64,000 bases of DNA from Zobellia amurskyensis (GCF_009725985.1 NZ_RCNR01000014.1:42497-106496); one strand, 5' to 3'. Counted from the first letter of the stretch, positions 1 through 9,940 are shown. Notes: generated from the letters alone by a model not told the origin. A program made the numbers and translations.

Positions 1-879
1 AGTAGCTTCGTTGGGACCTTGACCGCTACGGTCGGAATTCCACTGCGCACTGGTTCCAAAATCATCATTGTATTCAATTTCAAAGATAGACTCATCACCA
101 TGTTCAGTTTCTTCCATGAAATTATCAAAGTAGTTGTCCTCTAATTTGTAGCCGTTTAGAGCATTGAACTGGACCAAAGCATCATCATACTGTTCCAAGA
201 ATAGATAAACCTTTCCTAAAAGCGCTTGAGCGGCTCCTTTTGTGGCACGGCCGTTTTCTTCCTCACCTTTTACTTTAAGCACAGGAATAGCATCCTGAAG
301 ATCTTTAATAATCTGCGCATAAATTTCAGAGCTAGGACTTTTGCCTGGGCCGGAACCATCATCCGGAGGCAATGTGGTAACCAAAGGAGCATCTCCATAT
401 CTGGTTACGATAAAGAAATGAAACAAAGCACGCAAGAATTTAGCCTCGCCAATTGCTTTTTGCTTTAGGGCATCGCTCATTTGGGAAGGTAAAATTTCAT
501 CTATTTTCGCTGAATTTTCAATAACAAAATTGGCTTTGTTGATACCTCTATAGCAACTTTCCCAATAAGCTCCAATGGCACCATGGCTGGCATCAAAAGA
601 GAAATCAAGATATTGCCTTTTATCGGCTTCCAATTGGTTGTTTCCTCCATTTTCATGGGCCATATTGTCCATCATAAAAAACATATGACGGCTATATAGA
701 CCTTGTGTTTGTAGGTTGGAGTATACGGCATTTACAGCAGACTGTACCTGTGTGCTATTTGTGAAAAAAGTGTCCGGTGAAAGTTCGTTGGGGTTGGTCA
801 ATTCTAATGAATCTTCATTACACGATAGCACCAGACCTATCGTAGCTATGACCGTTACTAGTATTTTATTTCTTTTCAT
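1..879 (-). CDS. SusD/RagB-family nutrient-binding outer membrane lipoprotein (3' end cut by window)
   Basis: The SusD-type lipoprotein caps its SusC partner on the cell surface and binds an oligosaccharide or other nutrient. The reading frame starts at the ATG at 879 and stays open to base 1. It opens with MKRNKILVTVIATIGLVLSC, a lipoprotein signal with the lipid cysteine at residue 20, followed by the usual SusD start (acidic tail, NPN, then DTFFTNS) and helices matching the TPR-like core (FLRAFYLF). About 293 residues are visible of a usual 450-600. It lies 10 bases after the SusC stop on the same strand, so the two are one operon. The substrate cannot be read from the sequence. Confidence 0.93.
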   Translation of the reverse strand, partial: MKRNKILVTVIATIGLVLSCNEDSLELTNPNELSPDTFFTNSTQVQSAVNAVYSNLQTQGLYSRHMFFMMDNMAHENGGNNQLEADKRQYLDFSFDASHGAIGAYWESCYRGINKANFVIENSAKIDEILPSQMSDALKQKAIGEAKFLRALFHFFIVTRYGDAPLVTTLPPDDGSGPGKSPSSEIYAQIIKDLQDAIPVLKVKGEEENGRATKGAAQALLGKVYLFLEQYDDALVQFNALNGYKLEDNYFDNFMEETEHGDESIFEIEYNDDFGTSAQWNSDRSGQGPNEAT

Positions 880-889
880 GATAATTTTT

Positions 890-3800
890 TTAAAATGATA
901 GTTGAACTCCAAGTAATACTGATTTTGGTTGTGGATAGTTTCCTCTATCGATTCCCAATTCATACTGGCTGTTTCCACCATTGTTTGTCAAAGGGTTTCC
1001 TATCTCAGGATCTAAACCTGAATAGTCACTTATAGTAATCAAATTCTGGCCACTGATGTAAATTCTGCATTTGGAGAAATAATCATCCAAAGCTGGATTA
1101 TCTAATGTATACCCTAGTGTTATGTTCTTTAATCTGGTGAACGAACCATCTTCTACAAAACGATCAGAAATTGAGTTAAAATTCTGGTCGTTACCTCCCG
1201 CGGCAGGTACGCTGTTAGACGTTCCTGGGCCTGTCCACCTGTTCAGCACATTAGTTCCTGCATTAAACAATCTAGGCATCCCCTCTAGGTCATAAATGTT
1301 AGTGTTGTAGACATCAACACCAGATACACCGGATATGAATAAGTTAAGGTCTAACTGCTTGTAATTAGCATTTAGGTTTAGGCCGTATGTAAAGTCTGGA
1401 TATGGATTTCCAATTTTTACACGGTCGTCCGCATTAATTTGACCATCTCCGTTTTGGTCTACGAATCTTATATCTCCAGGGTTAACAGGAAACTCACCAT
1501 CTACAAGGGTTTGGTTTAGATTAGCGTCTACTTCAGCACGAGTTTGGTAAATACCGTCTGTTTCATAACCGAAGAAAAAGAACAAAGGCTCACCCACTTC
1601 TATTCTAGAAATATCTTGAGACTCAAAAGTACCTCCTGATAGTGATTCATTTGACCCAAGTGACTTTACTTCATTGGTAGATGTACCTAAGTTTAAGTTG
1701 GCAGACCATGTAAAATCTCCGTCATAATCATTATAGCCAAGACTAAATTCAACCCCGTTGGTTTCAACAGAGCCAACATTTTCGGTTACGGAACCGGAAT
1801 GGATACCTAACGAACCGGCAAGCGGACGACTCATAAGTAGATCATCACTTGTGTTATTAAAGTATTCAACGGCACCCGTTAGTTTGCTATCGAACAACTC
1901 AAAATCAAGACCAATATTCATCATGGTAGTTTCCTCCCATTTTAAATCAGGATTGGCAAGTCCGCCAGCTGTTGTTCCCGTGGCCAATGTATCCCCAAAC
2001 GGGTAAAAGAAATCAGAAAGTAAGGTAGCGCTATACTGGTAATTGTTAATACGGTCGTTACCCGTAATACCCCAACTACCTCTTAGTTTTAAGGTGTTGA
2101 AAGCGGTGTCCGTAAGGAAGTTTTCTTTAGCAATGTTCCAACCCAAGGCTACAGAGGGAAAAGTACCCCATCTGTTATTCTCACCAAATCTAGAAGAGGC
2201 ATCATGTCTAATAGAGGCCGCAAAAATATACTTTTGATCAAAGTTATAGTTTAACCTACCCAAATACCCTAAACGGTTGTACTCATACGTAAACGATTGT
2301 AAAAAAGCTTTCTCAGAAGAAACTTGGTTTAAGTCGTTCGTAATAGGGTTTTGACTGTTGCTATTTAAAAGCTCATCTATGGTTTCCTGCTTCTCCGCAA
2401 GTACTAACACATCAAAATTATGTTTGTCACTAAGCGAGAACGTATAGTTTAAGCTATTAGTAATCGTGATGGATTTTCTTAAGCTAGAATTCTTTGTAAT
2501 AGTAGCAAAATCAGAGCTGTGTGTTGCTCCTTCACTGTCATCATTATAGGAAGGTACAAAAATATTGGTGTTGGCATTCCTGTATTCTAGACCCACCTGA
2601 CTTTTAAATTTAAGTCCGTCTATAATTTCAAATTCACCAAAAATGCTACCAAGAACGGCAGATGACTTGTTAATGTGTTCCCCAAGGGTCTGAACTCTAA
2701 TTGGGTTCTCGCCGTCTTGGCCGTCGGCATCGTTATTCGGTCCCTGAAAACCTTGTAGGTTGTTAGGGTTGTAAATAGGTAAATAAGGAGCGGCTTTAAT
2801 AGCGTGCTCTAGTAAAGATCGGTCTCCTAGGTTTCTTTCAGGGTTTTGGGTTTGAAAAGAAACCGCCATGGTTTCACCAAAATTGAATTTGCCTACAGTA
2901 AAGTTACTATTGGCACGGAAAGAAAATCTTTGGAATCCTGTTTCTATAATGGCACCTTCTTGATCCATATATCCAGCAGAAAATCTGTAGTTGTTATTTT
3001 CTCCACCACCAGAAAGTCCAAAATCTACTTTCTGCATAACACCGGTTCTAAACAGGGCGTCTTGAAAATCTGTTGTATTGCTATTAGATTGTGAAAGCGC
3101 AGAAGTTGGCGTAAAACCAAAAGCATCCTGAGCGTATTGTAAGTATTGTTGCGTATCCAATAGGTCAAACCTTTGATTGGAAAAGTTAACACCAGTATAC
3201 GCGTCTAGAGTAACTAAGGTTTTTCCAGAACGATTTCCTTTTTTGTAGTAACCATTACAACACCGTTAGACCCCAAAGAACCATAAATGGCCGTTGTTGA
3301 AGCATCTTTTAGTATGTTTATGGATTCTATGTCATTAGGATTCAAATCGCCTAATCCACCAGCAATGATACCATCAATAACATATAATGGGTCATTATTG
3401 TTCATGGTACCTAAGCCACGAATACGTACTACGGGCGCACTACCTGGAGAACCGGTGTTTAAGACTGTTACACCTGCCGCTCTACCTTGTAATGCTTGAT
3501 CGGCACTTGCCACAGGTAATGCAGATAATTCTTCAGCTCCTACAGTGGCTATCGCACCAGTTACTTCTGCTCGCGATTGCGTTCCGTAACCTACAACCAC
3601 CACTTCATCCAAAGCCTGTGCATCTTCTTGTAGACTCACATTAATAGAAGTTTTAGTTCCCGCAGTAATGGTTTGTGGTGTCATACCAATATAGGAGAAA
3701 ACCAGTTTATCCGCAGGATTTATGTTTGACAGGGAGTAGTTACCATCAAAATCCGTAGTTGTACCATTGGTGGTACCCGATACTAAAATTGTAGCTCCTG

Positions 3801-3921
3801 GCAAGGGTGTGCCGCTTTCATCCGAAACCACACCGCTTACTGTGGAAGTCTGTGAATAGGCAAACTGCCCGATCATTACAAGACATGCAATGACCGCATG
3901 TTTAAGTTTAATCATAATCAT
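890..3921 (-). pseudogene. SusC/RagA-family TonB-dependent transporter, split by a -1 frameshift
   Basis: This is the outer membrane channel partner of SusD. The first frame (3921 to 3214, 235 codons) has a signal peptide ending in FAYSQ, a carboxypeptidase-like domain (GTPLPGATILVSGT), the LDEVVVVGYGTQ segment and most of the plug. It leaves frame in the conserved TTKKG motif and stops at 3214. The second frame is open from before 3238 to the stop at 890 and carries the rest of the plug and the whole 22-strand barrel. Joining them at 3238 gives 1010 residues, normal for SusC, with no other defect. One base is missing from an A6G2 run (expected A7G2 or A6G3). It could be a sequencing error, a recent inactivating mutation, phase variation, or -1 ribosomal frameshifting, because the site is exactly A AAA AAG. 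SusD follows after 10 bases. Confidence 0.9.
3238..3244 (-). other. A AAA AAG slippery heptamer at the SusC frame break
   Basis: On the minus strand the zero frame reads ACA AAA AAG GAA. Slipping back one base after AAG gives GGA AAT CGT, which continues the conserved TTKKG motif and the long downstream frame. This heptamer is the same class as the E. coli dnaX -1 frameshift site. I do not see a strong stem-loop just downstream, so programmed frameshifting is possible but not supported beyond the heptamer and the frame. Confidence 0.45.
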
Positions 3922-4375
3922 TGAGTTTAGTTAGTTAATTATTAGAGTATTGGTCTTATGAAGACCACACTTGAGCAAATGTATGTGAAGGGTTGAATGA
4001 GTAGTAAAAGATTTGATGCATATACTGGAAATTATGTTGCATGACTCATTATATCTCAATGTTTTGGGGGTAAAAAGGGGAATTTAGTAGTTTAGGGCTG
4101 TAAAATTTAGCAATGTAATACAGGTCTGAGATAGCGTAAATATGAGGTAGAAAACCATATGTTACTCAAATTGTTTGCTTTGAATAATATTACTGTTGAT
4201 TTTGCACTGGGGAATTCTAACACTATAATACCACGATAATGGTATTTGTGCTATTATAAGATTGTTTTAGTACAAACTCAGAATGTCTATTACAGAGTAT
4301 TAGACATTTTAACAAGCAGGACGGAATGAAGAGCACATTCTTTAGGAGCAATACTTAGCTGGGTGCGGACAAAGA
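3922..4375. other. Gene-free upstream region of the susCD operon
   Basis: About 450 bases of AT-rich sequence lie between the SusC start and the terminator of the MFS gene. No reading frame of credible length or composition is seen. It holds a candidate -7 box for susC at 3976-3983. Regulatory sites for the operon are expected here, but none could be named. Confidence 0.5.
3976..3983 (-). promoter_or_regulatory. Candidate -7 box (TACATTTG) for susC
   Basis: On the minus strand the octamer matches the Bacteroidetes TAnnTTTG -7 consensus, 54 bases before the SusC start. No TTG is found at the expected -33 distance, so this is only a half match. Confidence 0.35.
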
Positions 4376-4401
4376 AAAAGCCCGATGTACATCGGGCTTT
4401 T
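4376..4401 (-). terminator. Rho-independent terminator of the MFS transporter gene
   Basis: A near-perfect palindrome (AAAAGCCCGATG then CATCGGGCTTTT) sits 28 bases after the MFS stop codon, and the minus strand continues with a T-rich tail. Confidence 0.85.
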
Positions 4402-4428
4402 AAATATAAATATATGTAGGGCTTAAGT

Positions 4429-5673
4429 TTATGCAACTTCAGCTTCCGTGTTTTCCTTCCTATTTTTCATCCAGAAATAAAGTAGAGTGAAAAGTACGAT
4501 TAGAATACCGGGAAATATCGTCATGGTTAATAAGGTTGCTTGTCCGGATACTAAATCCAGTTCATCACCTGTAAAGCCTTCAGCCGCTGCTTTCGCTTTA
4601 TCAGCATCAATCCATCCGCCAATAATTGGTTGGAAAATAGAGCTGGAGAACATACCCACGGCACCAACAATCGAAAGACCTAATGCACCACTTTTTGGAA
4701 TTTTATCGGCAACAAAACCAATCATGTTAGGCCAGAAATAAGCAACACCCAAGGCAAAGAAGATTGCAGCAACATAAGCCATAGCTCCTGTTTGTGTACT
4801 GAACAAATAAATACCTAATGTGGCAAGAACTGCGGAGCCTAAAAGAACTCCGGTTTGATTGAATCTCTTTACCATATTACCTCCAAAGAATCTTGCAACC
4901 GCCATTAAACCTGCCGTTAAAGCAAGAATAATCATAGGGTTTGCACCACTCTTAGATAAAATAAGGCCTACCCATTGGTTTGGTCCAAATTCTGAAATAG
5001 CGGTCAAAGCCATACACGCAACCATAAATAAGAATAGAGGGGAAAGCATTGCTTTGAAGTTTCCTCCAATGGTAGCAGCTTCCTCAACTTTTGCCTTAGG
5101 CCATGATTGTCCAAAGAACAAGTAAGCATAAATAACCGTAGGTATTAAAATCAACCATATTTGGCTTTCCCAGCTAAATGACATATCTGTCATAAAACCC
5201 GAAATAAGACTACCAATGGCAATACCGCCAGGGAACCACATATGAAAACGGTTCATCATGGTACTCATTCTGCTACCTTGGTAAGCATCTGCTATCATTG
5301 GATTACAAGCTGCTTCGGTACATCCGTTACCTAAACCTATTAATAGTGTTGAGACAAGAAGGCCTATATAGCTACCTGAATAGATAGTTAAAATAATACC
5401 TACCGCATGAGCAAAGAACGCGAATTGCATTATGGCCTTACCGCCTACTTTATGGTAGATTAATCCGCCAATGACCATAGATAATGGAAATCCTAAGAAC
5501 CACATAGAATTTATAAAGCCTAACTGTTCACCGCTCAGGCTAAGCTCTTCTCCCAATTGGGGTAAAATACCGGCCCTGATACTAAAAGAAAATGCAGTTG
5601 TAATAAGGGCAAAGCAACTTGCGTAAAAAAGTCTATTGGCGTTTGAGGCCATTTCATTTGTTCGTGTTTCCAT
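4429..5673 (-). CDS. MFS transporter, probable sugar permease
   Basis: A 414-residue inner membrane protein with about 12 hydrophobic segments, the size of a major facilitator permease. Visible signatures are the loop GGLIYHKVGGKA near residues 69-80, GLGNGCTEAACNP near 113-125, and NRFHMWFPGGIAIGSLISG near 141-159, which resemble fucose/glucose:proton-symporter-type members in Bacteroidetes. The start at 5673 follows an A-rich leader. It is divergent from a Gfo/Idh/MocA oxidoreductase across a 500-base region, an arrangement that usually means uptake of a sugar or sugar acid modified by the partner. The substrate is not determined. Confidence 0.85.
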   Translation of the reverse strand: METRTNEMASNANRLFYASCFALITTAFSFSIRAGILPQLGEELSLSGEQLGFINSMWFLGFPLSMVIGGLIYHKVGGKAIMQFAFFAHAVGIILTIYSGSYIGLLVSTLLIGLGNGCTEAACNPMIADAYQGSRMSTMMNRFHMWFPGGIAIGSLISGFMTDMSFSWESQIWLILIPTVIYAYLFFGQSWPKAKVEEAATIGGNFKAMLSPLFLFMVACMALTAISEFGPNQWVGLILSKSGANPMIILALTAGLMAVARFFGGNMVKRFNQTGVLLGSAVLATLGIYLFSTQTGAMAYVAAIFFALGVAYFWPNMIGFVADKIPKSGALGLSIVGAVGMFSSSIFQPIIGGWIDADKAKAAAEGFTGDELDLVSGQATLLTMTIFPGILIVLFTLLYFWMKNRKENTEAEVA

Positions 5674-5797
5674 AAAAATTTGGTTTGTTGTTTAAGCTTT
5701 GATATTCGTAAAAGTAATTTTTATTAAATGTTTATTGCGAAAATCGAAACGAAAGATAAATTAAAAATATGTAATTGATAAAAAAAAACAGAATTTA

Positions 5798-5809
5798 ACA
5801 ACCCGTTGT
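5798..5809. promoter_or_regulatory. Candidate operator dyad 1 (ACAACCCGTTGT)
   Basis: Arms ACAAC and GTTGT flank a two-base spacer. A related dyad lies at 6042-6053 in the same divergent region. The repeat suggests a shared regulator of the permease and oxidoreductase, but no regulator gene is next to it. Confidence 0.22.
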
Positions 5810-6041
5810 CATCTAGGACAAAACTTGAAAAATTGGCTATAAAAACCTTTTTCAACTAAACTATGTGTTAAATATACACTTCTTTATATAAGGTGTATTA
5901 TCTTCAAAACACCAAAAGTCAGGCAATTAACTTTTAAACGTTAAGAAATCTATCTGAACGGCTAATTATAGAACCGTTTGAAGGGCAAAACATAAAACAG
6001 TTATAGAAAATTGAAAAAAGTAACAATATTATGTGTTTTTG

Positions 6042-6053
6042 ATAACGAGTTGT
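6042..6053. promoter_or_regulatory. Candidate operator dyad 2 (ATAACGAGTTGT)
   Basis: Nine of 12 bases match dyad 1 at 5798-5809, with one imperfect arm. It lies about 120 bases before the oxidoreductase start. Confidence 0.2.
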
Positions 6054-6170
6054 TTTTTGAGTTGAGAAAAACGCAGGTTTTTAATGAATAAATTGCCTTA
6101 TTATTTTTATATTCACAGCTGCTTTGTAGATAGATTATGTGCTACAATTAATTTCAGAAATATCGAGAAA

Positions 6171-7511
6171 ATGAAAGAAGATAAGACCAAAACCAGTATG
6201 ATCAAAAAATCAAGAAGAGATTTCGTGAGAAACACCGCATTATTTACCGGCGGTGCTATGTTATTGCCTAACCTGCATATGAGTGGAATGGCAAATGTTT
6301 TAGGAGATAAGAAATTAAAATTAGCATTGGTAGGCTGTGGTGGTCGTGGTACTGGTGCCGCTGTGCAGGCATTAACTGCAGATGAGAATATTGAGCTTGT
6401 AGCCATGGCAGATGCTTTTGAGGATCGCTTAAAAAGTAGTTTGGCCAATATTTCTAAGGCAATGGGTGAAACCAAAAAAATAAATGTAAAAGAAAAGAAC
6501 CAATTTGTTGGTTTTGATGCTGCTACAAAGGCAATGGATTTAGCCGACGTAGTTATTTTGGCAACACCACCGGGTTTTAGGCCTCAACATTTTGAGTATG
6601 CAGTAAACAACGGAAAGCATGTTTTTATGGAAAAACCGGTAGCTACAGACGTACCAGGTGTACGTAAAGTGTTAGCAGCTGCAAAGAAAGCAAAAGAAAA
6701 TAAGCTAAACGTAGTGGTAGGTCTACAGAGACATTATCAAGACAGTTATTTAGCGGCTATGGACCATCTTCAGAAAGATGCTATTGGTAAAATTGTTTCG
6801 GGGCAGGTCTATTGGAACAGTGGTGGTGTATGGGTTCGAGAAAGACAAGCGGGACAGAGTGAACTGGAATACCAAATGCGTAACTGGTACTACTTTAACT
6901 GGCTGTGTGGAGATCATATTCTGGAGCAGCATATACATAATATTGATGTAGCCAACTGGTTTGTTGGAGAAACTCCTATTTCGGCACAAGGTATGGGTGG
7001 TAGACAAGTTCGTAAAGGAAAAGACCATGGTGAGATTTATGATCATCATTTTGTGGAGTATACCTATCCAAGTGGTGCTGTAATTTCAAGCCAATGTCGT
7101 CATCAACCAGAAACTATGAGTAAAGTTTCAGAGTTTTTCCAAGGAACAAAAGGTACGGTCTATACCAAAGGTGATACCGCTACATTAACGGATTGGAACG
7201 GTAATTCAATTTTTGAGCACAGAGGTAAAGATGATCCAAACCCTTATCAAGTAGAACATATTAAACTTTTTGAATCCATTAGAAATGGAGGTGTAATTGC
7301 TGATGCTGAAAATGGAGCTAAAAGTACCATGACCGCTATTATGGGTAGGATGGCTACGTATTCAGGTAAGGTTATTAAATGGGATGAAGCCATGCAGTCT
7401 AATATTGACTTGGCTCCAGATGAGTTAACCTGGGATTCTCCAGCTCCGGTACAACCAAATGCAGATGGTACGTACAACATACCAAAACCCGGTGAAACCG
7501 TAGTAATATAA
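6171..7511 (+). CDS. Tat-exported Gfo/Idh/MocA-family oxidoreductase
   Basis: A 446-residue NAD(P)-dependent oxidoreductase. The ATG at 6171 is chosen because it follows an A-rich leader and gives a twin-arginine signal (KKSRRDFVRNTALF from about residue 12); a second ATG lies at 6198. A Rossmann GCGGRG motif is at about 55-60, the family EKP motif follows near residue 165, and GDHILEQHIHNIDVANW is the C-terminal-domain catalytic region. Export makes it similar in design to glycosidase family GH109 and to periplasmic sugar oxidoreductases; the exact reaction is unknown. It is divergent from the MFS permease, so the two probably handle the same sugar. A strong terminator follows. Confidence 0.85.
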   Translation: MKEDKTKTSMIKKSRRDFVRNTALFTGGAMLLPNLHMSGMANVLGDKKLKLALVGCGGRGTGAAVQALTADENIELVAMADAFEDRLKSSLANISKAMGETKKINVKEKNQFVGFDAATKAMDLADVVILATPPGFRPQHFEYAVNNGKHVFMEKPVATDVPGVRKVLAAAKKAKENKLNVVVGLQRHYQDSYLAAMDHLQKDAIGKIVSGQVYWNSGGVWVRERQAGQSELEYQMRNWYYFNWLCGDHILEQHIHNIDVANWFVGETPISAQGMGGRQVRKGKDHGEIYDHHFVEYTYPSGAVISSQCRHQPETMSKVSEFFQGTKGTVYTKGDTATLTDWNGNSIFEHRGKDDPNPYQVEHIKLFESIRNGGVIADAENGAKSTMTAIMGRMATYSGKVIKWDEAMQSNIDLAPDELTWDSPAPVQPNADGTYNIPKPGETVVI

Positions 7512-7536
7512 TTTATGAGTATCACAAAATAACAGT

Positions 7537-7564
7537 GTCCCCGTTTTTTACGGGGACTTTTTTT
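7537..7564 (+). terminator. Rho-independent terminator after the Gfo/Idh gene
   Basis: An 8-bp stem (GTCCCCGT with ACGGGGAC) closes a loop of five T and runs into seven T. Confidence 0.92.
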
Positions 7565-7623
7565 GTTTCCGTTTCAAAAGAAACAGACGGATTCTAATAT
7601 AGTGGTTAACCGAAAAATAGGTT

Positions 7624-7631
7624 TAACTTTG
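7624..7631 (+). promoter_or_regulatory. Candidate -7 box (TAACTTTG) for the FGE-like/galK operon
   Basis: A full match to TAnnTTTG lies 23 bases before the start at 7655 and downstream of the preceding terminator. No TTG sits at the expected -33 spacing. Confidence 0.4.
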
Positions 7632-7654
7632 TTTTCCATTTTTGAAATAGAATT

Positions 7655-8797
7655 ATGCACAATACGATTAAAATTTTTGCTTCCGTTGCTGTTCTTTGTC
7701 TTTCTATAGGATGTAAAGAGGATAAATCACAGAAGGCAGAAGTAGGTGAAACAGCCGAAAAAATAGAGGCCCCAAAAACTATTGAAGTAGATACTACGGT
7801 AATCAAAGAACAACCGAAAGATGTAACTACTCCCGAGGGTATGGTTTGGGTTCCGGGAGCGGTCTTTTCACAAGGAGCGGTGCCACAAGATAAAGGGGCG
7901 ATGGAACATGAGAAACCTGCACATAAAGTTGCGGTAGATGGTTTTTTTATCGATATAACCGAAGTTACCAATGATGACTTTAAAAAATTCGTAAAGGCAA
8001 CAGGTTATAAAACCGTAGCGGAGCGTGAAATTGATTGGGAAGAAATGAAAAAACAACTTCCTGAGGGCACTCCTAAACCTCACGATAGTATTATGCAACC
8101 TGGTTCTTTAACATTTAAACAAGCCAAAAGTGCAGTACCTAATCTATATGATTTTTCACAATGGTGGAGTTGGACCATAGGAGCCGATTGGCAACACCCC
8201 AACGGACCTAAAAGTTCCATTAAGGGTAAAGGAAATTATCCTGTAGTGCATATTGCTTACGAAGATGCCCTAGCTTATTGTGAGTGGGCCAACAGACGTT
8301 TGCCAACTGAAGCGGAATGGGAACGCGCTGCTCGTGGTACTCATTTAACAACAACTTATTCTTGGGGAGACGAAGACACTAAATTATCTGAAAAGGCAAA
8401 TACTTGGGAAGGTGAATTTCCTGTAACCAATGTAGAGACAGATGGTTTTGGACTTAGGGCACCCGTAAAATCCTACCCTGCAAATGATTTTGGTCTTTTT
8501 GATATGGCCGGAAATGTTTGGGAATGGACCAATGATTGGTACAATACTAATTATTATAAAGAGTTGAGCACAACGTATCCGGTAGCTAAAAACCCAATGG
8601 GTGCGGATCAAGCCTATAATGAGAGGGATCCTTATGCAAGGGAAAAAGTAATGAAAGGTGGGTCGTTTTTATGTAATGCCAGTTATTGTGCCAGTTACAG
8701 AGTTTCTTCTCGTATGGCCACAAGTTTAGATTCATCATTAGAACATTTAGGTTTTAGGACCGTTGCTACACCTGATATGGTTCGCAATTCAAAATAA
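7655..8797 (+). CDS. Lipoprotein with a formylglycine-generating enzyme (SUMF1) domain
   Basis: A 380-residue protein with a lipoprotein signal (LCLSIGC) and an FGE/SUMF1 fold: GMVWVPGAVF near 63, RRLPTEAEWERAARG mid-protein, GNVWEWTNDWY, then GGSFLCNASYCASYR. The two cysteines, C340 and C345, line up with the catalytic pair Cys336/Cys341 of human FGE, and LGFR near the end is also conserved. Most bacterial SUMF1-domain proteins lack this pair, so a real sulfatase-activating (Cys to formylglycine) activity is plausible. The odd point is that it is exported and lipid-anchored. It is 12 bases upstream of galactokinase, which fits a sulfated galactan pathway, though no sulfatase gene lies in the window. 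Confidence 0.85.
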   Translation: MHNTIKIFASVAVLCLSIGCKEDKSQKAEVGETAEKIEAPKTIEVDTTVIKEQPKDVTTPEGMVWVPGAVFSQGAVPQDKGAMEHEKPAHKVAVDGFFIDITEVTNDDFKKFVKATGYKTVAEREIDWEEMKKQLPEGTPKPHDSIMQPGSLTFKQAKSAVPNLYDFSQWWSWTIGADWQHPNGPKSSIKGKGNYPVVHIAYEDALAYCEWANRRLPTEAEWERAARGTHLTTTYSWGDEDTKLSEKANTWEGEFPVTNVETDGFGLRAPVKSYPANDFGLFDMAGNVWEWTNDWYNTNYYKELSTTYPVAKNPMGADQAYNERDPYAREKVMKGGSFLCNASYCASYRVSSRMATSLDSSLEHLGFRTVATPDMVRNSK

Positions 8798-8809
8798 ATA
8801 ATTCCTATT

Positions 8810-9937
8810 ATGCAGTTTTTAGAAAATTTTAAGCCAGAACTGGTTATATCTTCACCAGGTAGAATTAACCTTATAGGCGAGCATACCGATTATAACATGG
8901 GGTATGTATTACCAACGGCCATAGAGAACAATATTACGTTCAGTTTTAAAAAGAACGGTTCCGATGATCAATGTAATGTATATAGTAAAACCTATGATAC
9001 GGGTTTTGAAATAGACTTAAATAAGATTGCGGTAAGTAAAATAGAGTGGGAGAATTACATTCTAGGCGTACTGAACGAAATCTCAAAAAGAACGGATAAG
9101 GTTAGAGGGTTTGATTGTATCGTAGAAAGTAATTTACCTACGGGCTCAGGTCTTAGTTCTTCTGCAGCTTTAGAATGTGGTTTGGCCTTTGGTCTTAACG
9201 AAATTTTTGAGTTGGGACTTTCAAAATTAGAAATGGTACAGCTTTCCCAAACTGCAGAGCATACGTATGTAGGCACCCAATGTGGTATTATGGACCAATT
9301 TGCATCGGTCATGAGCGAGGCTGGAAATGTTATTCTATTGGATTGTCGTTCTTTAGAATACAAGCACATTCCTATAGACTTACATCCTTATAAAATAATA
9401 CTCTTGAATACAAAAGTTTCTCATAATCTAGCTTCTAGCGAGTATAATACGCGTAAGCAAGAATGTGAGCAAGGTGTTGCCATTATTCAGAAGAAAAATC
9501 CAAATGTAAAATCTTTGAGGGATGTTGATGAAGAAATGCTGTTGGCCGCTAAAGAAGAAATGTCTCCCGTAGTTTATAATAGATGTTCATTTATCGTTAA
9601 AGAAAACGATAGGGTGTTAGAAATGGTTGAGGCATTAAAACAAAATGACCTTGAAGAGGTTGGTCAGATTTTGTATAAGGCCCATGATGGAATCAGTAAA
9701 GAATATGAAGTAAGTTGTCCGGAGTCGGATTTCTTAGTAGACTTCTCTAAAGATAATGCACAAGTTTTAGGGGCTAGGCAGACCGGTGGTGGTTTTGGCG
9801 GGTGTACTTTGAACATTGTACATGAAAGTGCAGTAGAGGATTTTACAAGTGCCGCTACAAAAGCATATAAAGATGAGTTTGATATTACCTTGGAAGCATT
9901 TGAGGTGCGGCCCAGTGGTGGTACAACAGCTATATAA
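8810..9937 (+). CDS. galK: Galactokinase
   Basis: A 375-residue GHMP kinase that phosphorylates galactose to galactose 1-phosphate in the Leloir pathway, in the cytoplasm. The galactokinase signature GRINLIGEHTDYN is at residues 17-29, the ATP-binding LPTGSGLSSSAALE near 110, the active-site QCGIMDQFASV near 157, and the C-terminal GGGFGGCTL near 326. The length is normal. It is the second gene of an operon with the FGE-like lipoprotein (12-base gap) and ends at a strong bidirectional terminator. galT, galM and galE are not in the window. Confidence 0.93.
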   Translation: MQFLENFKPELVISSPGRINLIGEHTDYNMGYVLPTAIENNITFSFKKNGSDDQCNVYSKTYDTGFEIDLNKIAVSKIEWENYILGVLNEISKRTDKVRGFDCIVESNLPTGSGLSSSAALECGLAFGLNEIFELGLSKLEMVQLSQTAEHTYVGTQCGIMDQFASVMSEAGNVILLDCRSLEYKHIPIDLHPYKIILLNTKVSHNLASSEYNTRKQECEQGVAIIQKKNPNVKSLRDVDEEMLLAAKEEMSPVVYNRCSFIVKENDRVLEMVEALKQNDLEEVGQILYKAHDGISKEYEVSCPESDFLVDFSKDNAQVLGARQTGGGFGGCTLNIVHESAVEDFTSAATKAYKDEFDITLEAFEVRPSGGTTAI

Positions 9938-9940
9938 GTA

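Larger units (their letters stand above)
5674..6170. other. Divergent regulatory region between MFS and Gfo/Idh genes
   Basis: Nearly 500 AT-rich bases separate the two divergent starts. No convincing reading frame is present; an open stretch from 6084 joins the oxidoreductase frame but looks like leader. Two similar imperfect dyads (5798-5809 and 6042-6053) could be operators. Confidence 0.45.

Noticed and set aside
226..468. Plus-strand open frame inside the SusD gene
   Set aside because: It lies antisense to the continuous SusD frame and has no protein-like family pattern.
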